DNA from: Parcubacteria group bacterium
GTDB lineage: Bacteria; Patescibacteriota; Minisyncoccia; JACQLN01
Length of the DNA stretch: 11,428 bases
Reading direction: 5' to 3'
Assembly (NCBI GenBank): GCA_016204035.1
Contig: JACQLN010000036.1
Coordinates: 1-11,428, forward strand
Below, one piece after another: positions 1-8,389 of this stretch (its first letter is position 1; each line of letters begins with the position of its first letter). The notes below the pieces were generated by a model. That model was not told the origin of the DNA and did not search any database. It saw only the letters and a list, made by a program, of their open reading frames with translations. Position numbers and translations under genes: made by a program.

Positions 1-2
1 AT

Positions 3-950
3 GAACTTTCGCCTATAGAAATTCTTTTAGTTAAAAAAGACCTATCCCAATTTTTTCAAGAAGTTTCGGCGCTGGAGAATGTTCAACAAGATCTTAACCA
101 ATCGCTGGACGATTTGGCGGTTTTAAGAGCTCAACTACAGAAAGAAAAAGAAGAGTTGGAAGAAAAAAGAGAAGAGTTGTTATCTTTAAGAGCCTTGGCG
201 CAGATTCAAAAACAGAATGTTGATTCCCAAAAAAGCCAAAAAAATAAAATTTTGAAAGAAACACAGGGCTTGGAAGCCAATTATCAAAAATTGATCCAGA
301 CCAAACAGCGGGACATTGCCGCTATTAGAAATCAAATACAGTATTTGGGTAAAACCGGTGTTAGCGCCGAGGATGCCGTTAAGTATGCTTCTTTAGCCGC
401 TCAGAAAACCGGTATCCGCACCGCTTTCTTATTAGGTCTTCTAGAAGTGGAAACCGGTCGCCGGTACGAAGAGGGTATAATAACGGCCGGCAACCATACC
501 GGCAGCGGCAACTGGAGAGTGGATTTGTATCAATGCTATATAAATTTAGGCAAACCGTCTTCGGCCGAAAAACAAAAAAACGCTTTTATGCAAATAACCT
601 CAAAATTGGGTTATGATCCGGAAACCAGACCCGTTTCCAGAAAACCCAATTACGGCTGCGGCGGGGCTATGGGCCCGGCCCAATTTTTGCCTTCCACCTG
701 GCTTTTATTTGAAGACAAAGTGGCCGACTTGACCGGCCACAACCCGCCCGATCCTTGGCGGGTTGAGGACGCTTTTACCGCCTCGGCCTTATATTTAGCC
801 GACGCCGGCGCTCGGGCTAAAACCCAAAACGCCGAACTTAGGGCCGCCAAGGCCTATATTTCGGGCAGTCCCAACTGCAAAACTTATATCTGCAATTTTT
901 ATTCACGCGAGGTCTTAAGAATCGCGAATTTGATAGAGCCGAATTTATAG
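3..950 (+). CDS. Coiled-coil protein with C-terminal lytic transglycosylase domain (5' end outside window)
   Basis: The frame is open from the left edge, so the N-terminus, probably with a signal peptide, is missing; 315 residues are visible. A TTG at 114 could be mistaken for the start, but coding continues upstream of it. Visible residues 1-115 are rich in Glu, Lys, Gln and Leu and should form a long coiled coil, like the regulatory arms of PcsB/RipC/EnvC cell-wall hydrolases. Residues from about 120 to the end look like a goose-lysozyme/MltB-type transglycosylase. They contain LLEVETG (candidate catalytic Glu at about 148 or 150) and GAMGPAQFLPSTW (221-233), the family's substrate-cleft motif. 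Such enzymes cleave the MurNAc-GlcNAc bond of peptidoglycan outside the cytoplasm. Four Cys residues near the cleft and C-terminus suit an exported, possibly disulfide-bonded protein. The link to FtsEX-type control is inference from the coiled coil. Confidence 0.85.
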   Translation, partial: ELSPIEILLVKKDLSQFFQEVSALENVQQDLNQSLDDLAVLRAQLQKEKEELEEKREELLSLRALAQIQKQNVDSQKSQKNKILKETQGLEANYQKLIQTKQRDIAAIRNQIQYLGKTGVSAEDAVKYASLAAQKTGIRTAFLLGLLEVETGRRYEEGIITAGNHTGSGNWRVDLYQCYINLGKPSSAEKQKNAFMQITSKLGYDPETRPVSRKPNYGCGGAMGPAQFLPSTWLLFEDKVADLTGHNPPDPWRVEDAFTASALYLADAGARAKTQNAELRAAKAYISGSPNCKTYICNFYSREVLRIANLIEPNL

Positions 951-994
951 TTGTCTAGGTTCGCAAAAAATTTGTAGAGCAGAATAGATATTTT

Positions 995-1136
995 AGGCAG
1001 ACAAACATTTTCGTTACGCTCGAGTTCCCAGCGTGAACTCTTACTGGCGCGCCGACCTCGCTCGTCCCGACTAAAGTCGGGACACCCTGCTCGCTCGGTC
1101 GGCGAGCCAACTCAAAAGTTTGTCTGCCTCTTTTTT
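995..1136 (+). terminator. Large stem-loop with T-tract after the transglycosylase gene
   Basis: The arm at 995-1006 (AGGCAGACAAAC) is perfectly complementary to 1118-1129. TTTT at 1008-1011 against AAAA at 1114-1117 extends the stem past one bulged base. A run of six T (1131-1136) follows at once on the + strand, as in an intrinsic terminator. On the minus strand the sequence after the stem has no T-run, so the orientation favours the + strand gene. The loop is far larger than usual and itself contains further palindromes. The T-tract overlaps the stop codon of the convergent pyruvate kinase gene. Confidence 0.65.
1045..1109. repeat. Nested GC-rich palindrome inside the terminator loop
   Basis: TGGC-g-CGCCGACC (1045-1057) pairs with GGTCGGCG-a-GCCA (1097-1109), 12 of 13 positions. 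Inside it, GTCCCGACT (1064-1072) pairs with AGTCGGGAC (1075-1083), separated by AA. The hexamer CGCTCG occurs as direct copies at 1059-1064 and 1092-1097. A smaller dyad, GAGTTC/GAACTC, lies at 1022-1039. This clustering of palindromes looks like a mobile or REP-like intergenic repeat rather than a plain terminator, but only one copy is visible here. Confidence 0.6.
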
Positions 1137-1938
1137 ATTTTAATGGATTCAAGTAATTTATCTTTAAGTATTTTTCGGCTTCCAAAACTATTTTTTCCAT
1201 TATGGTTACGGCTGCCACGGGATACTTGCCGTTGGCGGTTTCGTCGGACAGCATCACGGCGTCGGATCCGGAAATAATGGCAAAAGCCACGTCGGTGACT
1301 TCGGCCCGGGTGGGGGCGGGGTTTTCTTTCATGGACAGCATCATTTGAGTGGCGGTGATAACCGGTTTTGCCGCGGTTTTGCATTTTCTGATGATCATAT
1401 TTTGAATGAAAGGTATTTGTTCTATAGGTACTTCGTAACCCAGGTCGCCCCTGGCCACCATAATGCCGTCGGCGGCATCAATAATCTCGTCTATTTTTTC
1501 TACGGCCACTCGGCGTTCTATTTTAGCTATGACCGGCATCTGGCCGCCTAATTTTTTAATATGTTTTTTAATTTCTAAAACGTCTTTTTTTTCGCCCACA
1601 TACGACATAGCCACATAATCCACGTTTTGTTCCAGGCCGAATTTAAGATCAAATATATCTTTTTCGGTGATGACTTCGGTGGCGTCCGGATTGATTTTAT
1701 GGCCGTTTTCCGTTTTAAGGCGCGGGCCGGAAAGATCTTGCAAGATAGGCACTTTGCGTTTTAGTTCTTGGGCCAGTTCCCTAACCATGGAAATATAATA
1801 AGCATGTTCCGCGTGCGTGCCCCACGAAAAATTAAGCCGGACGACATCCATATGGTGGGCTATCATCTGCTTTATAGTTTCCTTGTCTTTAGAGGCCGGC
1901 CCCAAAGTGGCCACAATCTGGGCTTGAGAATAGTTCAT
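1135..1938 (-). CDS. pyk: Minimal pyruvate kinase (barrel domain only)
   Basis: Catalyses phosphoenolpyruvate plus ADP to pyruvate plus ATP in the cytoplasm. I chose the ATG at 1938 (267 aa) over an upstream TTG at 1962 because MNYSQAQIVATLGPAS matches the usual start of the family. Conserved barrel motifs: IVATLGPAS (7-15), RLNFS (34-38), IAKIE with catalytic Lys139, VARGDLG with metal-binding Asp165, ATQM with Thr197, PTRAEVTDVA and MLSDETANGKYP. The usual length is about 470 aa. The lid-forming B domain, about 100 residues expected after GPRLKT (71-76), is replaced by a linker of some 15 residues. The protein also stops where the allosteric C domain should begin. The usual NFSHG reads NFSWG. 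Leu and Arg at the DLSGPR positions resemble potassium-independent kinases rather than the Thr/Glu of potassium-dependent ones. The fold is clear; activity as a kinase is inferred. Confidence 0.85.
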   Translation of the reverse strand: MNYSQAQIVATLGPASKDKETIKQMIAHHMDVVRLNFSWGTHAEHAYYISMVRELAQELKRKVPILQDLSGPRLKTENGHKINPDATEVITEKDIFDLKFGLEQNVDYVAMSYVGEKKDVLEIKKHIKKLGGQMPVIAKIERRVAVEKIDEIIDAADGIMVARGDLGYEVPIEQIPFIQNMIIRKCKTAAKPVITATQMMLSMKENPAPTRAEVTDVAFAIISGSDAVMLSDETANGKYPVAAVTIMEKIVLEAEKYLKINYLNPLK

Positions 1939-1948
1939 GTTGCTGAAA

Positions 1949-2064
1949 TTTTCAATTATCAATTTACAAGTTTCAAATAAATTTTAGGAGTTAAATTATT
2001 AAATAATTTGGTAATTGAAAAATTGAAAATTCATTGAAAATTGAGCGTTGATAATTGATCATTG
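1949..2064. repeat. AT-rich direct and inverted repeats between eno and pyk
   Basis: The spacer holds three TTGAAAA units (about 2015-2041) and their inverse TTTTCAATT at 1949-1957. CAATTATCAA (1953-1962) is the exact reverse complement of TTGATAATTG (2048-2057). A perfect odd palindrome, AAATTATT-A-AATAATTT, lies at 1993-2009. Together they could fold the enolase-pyruvate kinase junction into a long AT-rich hairpin. No strong promoter was recognised in it. It may be a low-complexity repeat tract or an mRNA processing or attenuation site; the sequence does not decide. Confidence 0.55.
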
Positions 2065-3288
2065 AGCGCGACAGATTTCTAACAATCTATTATATTTTAC
2101 CACTCTTTCGCCGCCGTGAGGCGCTCCGGCTTTAAGGCCGAACGCGCCAAAAGCAAAAGCGAGGTCGGCGATAAAATCATCGGAGGTTTCTCCGCTTCTG
2201 TGGCTGATAATGCACTTTATATTATTTTCCCGCGCGAGCCGCATGGTTTCCAGCGTTTCCGTTAGCGTGCCGATTTGGTTGGGTTTTATTATTATGGCGT
2301 CAATGCTTTTTTGGGCGATAGCTTCTTTCAAACGGGCCGGGTTGGTAACAGTCAGATCATCGCCCACAACTTTAACCTGCTTATGCGAGAGCAGTTGAGC
2401 GAAGCGCTTAAAATCTTCCTCGTAGAAAGGATCTTCTATGGAAAGAATGGGAAAAGAATTTATTAAAGTGCCATAAAAATCCAAAAATTCATCAGCGCTA
2501 TGGTTTTGGCCGTTAAATTCATATTCTCCATTGTTATAAAAAGAGGAAGCGGCCACATCCAAGGCCAGTTTAACCTTATCTGAAAGTTTATGCTCTTCCA
2601 AAATTTGCAGCAGCAGTTCCAGCGGTTTTTTTACCTCGGCGGCCGAGGGCACAAAACCGCCTTCATCGCCGTAGTTGGCCGAAGTTACGCCTAAACTTTC
2701 AACTATTTTTTTCTTAAGTTCATATTGTATTTTTGTGCCCAAATCCAGCGCTGTCTCAACATCATCCGTTAACGGCACCACATGATATTCTTGAAAAGCC
2801 AAGCGGCTTTGGGCGTGCTTGCCTCCATTTACCAAATTCATATATAGAAGCGGCGTTGAGCGGGATGGTTTTATATCGGCCAAAGTTTGTAAATGTTCAA
2901 AAACTTCTTTTTTTTGTGTTCTGGCCGCCAGTTTGGCGCAAGCGATGCTCACGCCGATGATGGTATTGCCGCCTAAGTTAGTTTTATTGGCGGTGCCGTC
3001 TAACTGTAGCAGGGTAGCGTCTATTTTTTTTTGATCGGTTGGATCCAATCCGGTCAAGGCCGCCGAGATGGCTTCATTGATCGTTTTAACGGCTCCCAGG
3101 ACGCCCAAACCCCGAAAATGTTTTTTATCGCCGTCTCTTTTTTCTAAGGCCTCATGGAGACCGATGCTGGCGCCGGATGGAACAGAAAAAGAAGCCGAAA
3201 CATCTTCGGATGCGGCGGTAACTTCTAAAGTTGGATTGCCGCGAGAATCTAAAATCTCTCGAGCTTTTATTTGAGTGATTTTATTCAT
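2059..3288 (-). CDS. eno: Enolase
   Basis: Interconverts 2-phosphoglycerate and phosphoenolpyruvate in the cytoplasm. The ATG at 3288 (409 aa) is preferred over an in-frame TTG at 3303, since MNKITQIKAREILDSRGNP matches the family N-terminus. Landmarks: GNPTLEV, the PSGAS loop with Ile in place of the usual Thr, NGGKHA with the substrate His, FQEY with Glu167, YGDEGG with Glu209, and metal ligands Asp244 (LALDVA), Glu285 (SIEDP) and Asp310 (VGDD). Also present are the base Lys335 (IIIKPNQIG), SHRSGETSDD and Lys386. All catalytic and magnesium positions are present, so it should be active. The loop after Lys386 reads AGAPHGGER instead of the commoner TGxxxRxER, a local variant. Length is slightly below the usual 430. 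It lies 222 nt after glycerate kinase, whose product is its substrate, and precedes pyruvate kinase. Confidence 0.96.
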   Translation of the reverse strand: MNKITQIKAREILDSRGNPTLEVTAASEDVSASFSVPSGASIGLHEALEKRDGDKKHFRGLGVLGAVKTINEAISAALTGLDPTDQKKIDATLLQLDGTANKTNLGGNTIIGVSIACAKLAARTQKKEVFEHLQTLADIKPSRSTPLLYMNLVNGGKHAQSRLAFQEYHVVPLTDDVETALDLGTKIQYELKKKIVESLGVTSANYGDEGGFVPSAAEVKKPLELLLQILEEHKLSDKVKLALDVAASSFYNNGEYEFNGQNHSADEFLDFYGTLINSFPILSIEDPFYEEDFKRFAQLLSHKQVKVVGDDLTVTNPARLKEAIAQKSIDAIIIKPNQIGTLTETLETMRLARENNIKCIISHRSGETSDDFIADLAFAFGAFGLKAGAPHGGERVVKYNRLLEICRAQ

Positions 3289-3314
3289 ATTTTTCGTCGT
3301 CAAACACTGTTTCG

Positions 3315-3343
3315 TTGATGCATTACGTCAATTTTTTTATAAA
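3315..3343 (+). promoter_or_regulatory. Sigma70-like promoter for a candidate small RNA
   Basis: TTGATG (3315-3320) and TATAAA (3338-3343) are separated by exactly 17 nt on the + strand, matching the -35/-10 consensus at 4/6 and 5/6. Transcription would start near 3350, at the base of the structured element described next. On the minus strand a poorer pair, TTGGAT with 18 nt to TATAAA, overlaps the same bases and could serve enolase. Confidence 0.5.
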
Positions 3344-3349
3344 AACAAA

Positions 3350-3477
3350 CTCTCTCGTTATCCAAGAAACATCACCCCTCACTGCCTGTCACGGAGCCTC
3401 TCATCTTAAAAAACATTAAAGTCTTCTCCATGAGGGCAGTTCGGGGCGATGTTTCTTTTCTTTGGTGAAAACGGAGA
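3350..3477 (+). ncRNA. Candidate structured small RNA between enolase and glycerate kinase
   Basis: Four helices stack into one rod: UCUC-u-CGUU (3351-3359) with AACGGAGA (3470-3477); AAGAAACAUC (3364-3373) with 3448-3457, 10 bp; CCCC (3375-3378) with GGGG (3443-3446); ACUGCC (3381-3386) with GGCAGU (3435-3440). CUCAU (3400-3404) with AUGAG (3430-3434) closes the tip. A large one-sided bulge, UUCUUU, interrupts the 3' side. The predicted promoter start falls right at the outer stem, and a T6 run (3488-3493) follows. The paired ends and interrupted rod recall 6S RNA in outline only. I recognise no known family, and the usual SRP, tmRNA and RNase P signatures are absent. The same palindrome read on the minus strand would be the enolase 5' leader, so a cis-regulatory element is the main alternative. 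Confidence 0.45.
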
Positions 3478-3510
3478 CTTGCCTCTATTTTTTGGGAACG
3501 ATATTTTTCT

Positions 3511-4776
3511 TTATTTTCTTAATAATAACATCAAATCGGCCACGTTGGCGCCGGTCGGGCCGGTAAAAATAAGACTGCCGGTTTCGTTAAAAAAATCGTA
3601 GGTATTATAAGCTGCCAAATATTTTTCATAATCAAGTTTTTTATCTCCGGCTTTTTTAATGGTTTCCGAATCAATAATGGCCCCGGCCGCGTCGGAATTA
3701 TCCAAGCCATCGGAGGCGATGGAGATAAAAACTTCCCCAGGTTTTATTAAAGGCAAAAATTTCATGGCTAAGTATTGGTTCCGTCCGCCTTGGCCAAGCG
3801 AGTTTTTTATGGAAATGTTTATTTCGCCGCCGGCTATTAAAGCGGTTTTGGGAGCGGATGATTTTTGAAAATCGGCGATGGTTTGGTCGGCGTTTTCGTA
3901 TATGGCTTCGGAAAGTATGGCAGTTGTGAATCCCGCGTCTTGGGCGGCCGATTTAACGCTTTCTAGCGCCGTTTTGTTGGATACCATGGGGATATTCACG
4001 ACATTGTTGAAATATTTTTTTTCTTTATCGGTTTCTAATATTTCTATGCCCGATAGGCCGTATTTGGCTATTATTTTTTGGGCGTCTTCAATGGAAGTTT
4101 CGTCTAAATAGGTTGGTCCCGAAGCCACGTTGTGGTAGTTGTCGCCGGCTATATCGGAAAAAATCAGGCCGACAATTTTGGCTGGATAAAAAATCTTGGC
4201 GAGCCCCCCGCCTTTAATCAAAGAAGTGTGTTTGCGGATAACATTAAGTTCTTTAATATGGCCGCCTGTTTTTAGAAAAGAATCGTAAAGTTTAACGCTT
4301 TTTTCGCATTCTTCGGCCGGCCAGCACAGCATGGCCGAACCGCCGCCGGAAACCACGGTTATTACGAAATCATTTTCCGAAATTTCCCGGGCCAGGTCCA
4401 CTATTTTTTGCGAAGCCGACACGTTTTTGGTTGAAGGACGGGGATGATCCGCTTTATAACTTTTTATATAACGGCAATTTACTTCTTTTAGGTCTAAAAC
4501 CGCGCCGGCGGTTATTCGGGAACCCAGCAATTTGTCAAAAAAAAGAGCGGCTTCGCCGGCGGCTTTGCCTAATCCAATGAAAATTATTTTATCAAACTTA
4601 GCCAAGTCAAATTCTTTATCTTTAATAGTCAGCCGATTACCCGCGAGGGTTACGTTTTTTTCAAGAATTGTTTTGGTGTCAATGGCGTTTAATCCGGAAT
4701 TTATTATTTTCAGCGCGGCGCGATGAAGCGGCGTCGCGGCCAATTCTTCTAAATTTTTTATCCGGTTAGTTTCCAT
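3511..4776 (-). CDS. gck: Glycerate 2-kinase (MOFRL family)
   Basis: Phosphorylates D-glycerate with ATP to 2-phosphoglycerate, feeding directly into enolase. The 421-aa length is usual for the GckA/DUF4147-MOFRL family. N-terminal domain motifs: GLGKAA (68-73), HPRP (111-114), the glycine-rich phosphate loop SGGGSAML (143-150), RKHTSLIKGGGLA (181-193), SDIAGD (207-212) and ASGPT (218-222). C-terminal MOFRL motifs: GGE (317-319), GQGGRNQ (328-334), SDGLDNSDAAGA (355-366) and TGPTGANV (405-412). All blocks I know for the family are present. The ATG at 4776 lies 8 nt after the stop of the dehydrogenase gene, so the two should be co-transcribed and perhaps translationally coupled. No Shine-Dalgarno is seen. 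The family is distinct from the GarK/GlxK type glycerate kinases. Confidence in the reaction is high; the source of glycerate in the cell is unknown. Confidence 0.93.
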   Translation of the reverse strand: METNRIKNLEELAATPLHRAALKIINSGLNAIDTKTILEKNVTLAGNRLTIKDKEFDLAKFDKIIFIGLGKAAGEAALFFDKLLGSRITAGAVLDLKEVNCRYIKSYKADHPRPSTKNVSASQKIVDLAREISENDFVITVVSGGGSAMLCWPAEECEKSVKLYDSFLKTGGHIKELNVIRKHTSLIKGGGLAKIFYPAKIVGLIFSDIAGDNYHNVASGPTYLDETSIEDAQKIIAKYGLSGIEILETDKEKKYFNNVVNIPMVSNKTALESVKSAAQDAGFTTAILSEAIYENADQTIADFQKSSAPKTALIAGGEINISIKNSLGQGGRNQYLAMKFLPLIKPGEVFISIASDGLDNSDAAGAIIDSETIKKAGDKKLDYEKYLAAYNTYDFFNETGSLIFTGPTGANVADLMLLLRK

Positions 4777-4784
4777 AGTGTGGT

Positions 4785-5786
4785 CTAAACCAGATTTTGC
4801 GGCGTCGCGGCCAAAAAAGATTTAATGTTTTCCACTGTTGTCTTTATTATTTCTTCGCGGGCTTCGCGGGTGCAAAAGGCGATATGGGGCGTAACAATAA
4901 CTTGGGGCATGTTGATTAAGATATGGTCTTCGGAAAGGGTTTGAAAATCTTTTATCTGGCCGGGCTGGTAGGCCAAAAGCTCGGCTTCTTCTTTTAATTG
5001 GCGTTCCGATTCTAAAACATCCAAGCCGGCTCCGGCCAACTGCCCGGTGGTCAGCGCCTTCAAAAGCGCGTCGGTTTCCACCAGTTCGCCTCGGGCGGTG
5101 TTGATTAAATAAGATCCTTTTTTCATCAATTGGATATTGCCGGAGTTTATTAGATGTTTGGTTTCGGGAAGGTAGGGGGCGTGCAAACTGACAATATCGG
5201 AATTTTTAAGCAGTTCCTCCAGTGGCACATATTGGAAACCCGCTTCGGCCGCAAAATTTTCGTCGGGTTTTATGTCGGCGGCCAAAACATTCATTTCAAA
5301 GGCCCGGGCGATTTTTATAACATTGCGTCCAATTCGGCCGGTGCCGACCACGCCCAAAGTCTTGCCCTTAAGATCAAACCCTTCCAGTTTTTCCATACTA
5401 AAGTCCTCGTTTTCCAACATTTGCCGCCGGGCTGAAAATATTTTTCTGGAGAGCGTCAAAATCAATCCAAAAGTGAATTCAGCCACTGTTCTGGAGCCGT
5501 AAGCCGGCACATTGGCTACGGCGATATTTTTTGCCCGGGCATGTTCAAGATCTATATGATCAAAGCCGGTGGAACGGGTGGCTATCAACCTTAAATTAGG
5601 CAACGCGTCCATAACGCCGGCGGTGACGTCGTGGCCCACAAATACCGATATAATCTCGGCTTCCCGGACGGTGGCGGCGTTATCCTTATTTATTTTTTCA
5701 GCCACAAAAAAATTTTCCGTTTCTGGCAGGTTAGACGAAATATATTCTTTTTCTTTGTCTGTGGCTTCAAAGAATGCGGCTTTCAT
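4785..5786 (-). CDS. D-2-hydroxyacid dehydrogenase (D-lactate dehydrogenase or hydroxypyruvate reductase)
   Basis: NAD-dependent reduction of a 2-oxoacid to a D-2-hydroxyacid. The 333-residue protein has the substrate motif RSTGFDHID (71-79), the Rossmann loop GTGRIG (148-153) followed by Asp171 at the end of strand 2 (NAD rather than NADP), and the catalytic triad Arg232 (NTARGEL), Glu259 (GLDVLE) and His301 (TPHIAF). The aromatic residue after His-Ile-Ala and a roughly 30-residue insertion (262-290) between Glu and His resemble the D-lactate dehydrogenase/VanH branch. The location 8 nt before glycerate 2-kinase instead suggests hydroxypyruvate or glyoxylate reduction to feed glycerate. The sequence does not settle the substrate. 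The ATG at 5786 lies 5 nt after the DoxX-like stop codon, so the genes form one transcription unit. Confidence 0.9.
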   Translation of the reverse strand: MKAAFFEATDKEKEYISSNLPETENFFVAEKINKDNAATVREAEIISVFVGHDVTAGVMDALPNLRLIATRSTGFDHIDLEHARAKNIAVANVPAYGSRTVAEFTFGLILTLSRKIFSARRQMLENEDFSMEKLEGFDLKGKTLGVVGTGRIGRNVIKIARAFEMNVLAADIKPDENFAAEAGFQYVPLEELLKNSDIVSLHAPYLPETKHLINSGNIQLMKKGSYLINTARGELVETDALLKALTTGQLAGAGLDVLESERQLKEEAELLAYQPGQIKDFQTLSEDHILINMPQVIVTPHIAFCTREAREEIIKTTVENIKSFLAATPQNLV

Positions 5787-5791
5787 AATTT

Positions 5792-6154
5792 CTATTTATT
5801 GTTGTTTTTTAATAAAAGGAGCAAAGCCAGCGGCGCGCCCCAGTTGGCCCAGCGTTCCACAAAATCCCAGACGGGTTCACCCACGAGCGGCCGCATCAAA
5901 GCCGTCCAGAAACCCCAAAAAACCGCCCAGATCAAAACCGGTTTTAAGGGTTTTATTAAAACGACCGCAGCCACCAGCAAATCTAAAAATCCGATACCCA
6001 TAAGCAGTTTGGCCGCCAGTATGTTGTTGGCTCCAGTCAGTTGGCTGATCCAGCTAATCCATTGCGGCTTGCCCTGCAAAGCAAAGACACCATGGCCCAG
6101 AAATTCGCCGGCCACCGCGATTCTTAAAATCCAATTTATTTTACTTATGTTCAT
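5792..6154 (-). CDS. DoxX-like four-helix membrane protein
   Basis: The chosen start is the ATG at 6154 (120 aa, MNISKINWIL). The longer frame opens with TTG at 6211 inside the upstream ATPase gene and would read through a palindrome, so it is less likely. Hydrophobic segments lie at about 7-26, 45-67, 70-88 and 103-116, separated by short polar loops. This is the size and pattern of DoxX/SURF4-like proteins, as is the RIAVAGEFLGHGVFAL stretch in the first helix. DoxX relatives are linked to quinone or thiol redox functions and oxidative stress, but many are uncharacterised, and no catalytic residue can be pointed to. It sits between the metal ATPase and the dehydrogenase, 5 nt before the latter. 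Whether it belongs with metal stress or with central metabolism is unclear. Confidence 0.7.
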   Translation of the reverse strand: MNISKINWILRIAVAGEFLGHGVFALQGKPQWISWISQLTGANNILAAKLLMGIGFLDLLVAAVVLIKPLKPVLIWAVFWGFWTALMRPLVGEPVWDFVERWANWGAPLALLLLLKNNNK

Positions 6155-6161
6155 AATTTTT

Positions 6162-6180
6162 ACCCAAGCCAGGCTTGGGT
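6162..6180. repeat. Perfect palindrome between the ATPase and DoxX-like genes
   Basis: ACCCAAGCC-A-GGCTTGGGT has 9-bp arms around one base. On the minus-strand mRNA the hairpin would end 7 nt before the DoxX-like ATG, covering its ribosome site. T-rich sequence follows only on the + strand and at a distance, so a terminator is not well supported. It could tune translation or mRNA stability, or be one copy of a dispersed palindrome. Confidence 0.55.
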
Positions 6181-6188
6181 TGTTTAAT

Positions 6189-8345
<2,157 letters not shown>

Positions 8346-8389
8346 GTTTTTATTAATTTAAGTTTTTTTTTCATATTCTTAAACATTTG

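Noticed and set aside
114..116. TTG as the start of the transglycosylase gene
   Set aside because: The frame stays open upstream to the window edge with coiled-coil-like coding sequence, so the true start lies outside the window.
3289..3510. A known riboswitch upstream of enolase on the minus strand (fluoride, T-box, TPP and others considered)
   Set aside because: None of the conserved core motifs I know for these classes is visible; only the long imperfect palindrome is.
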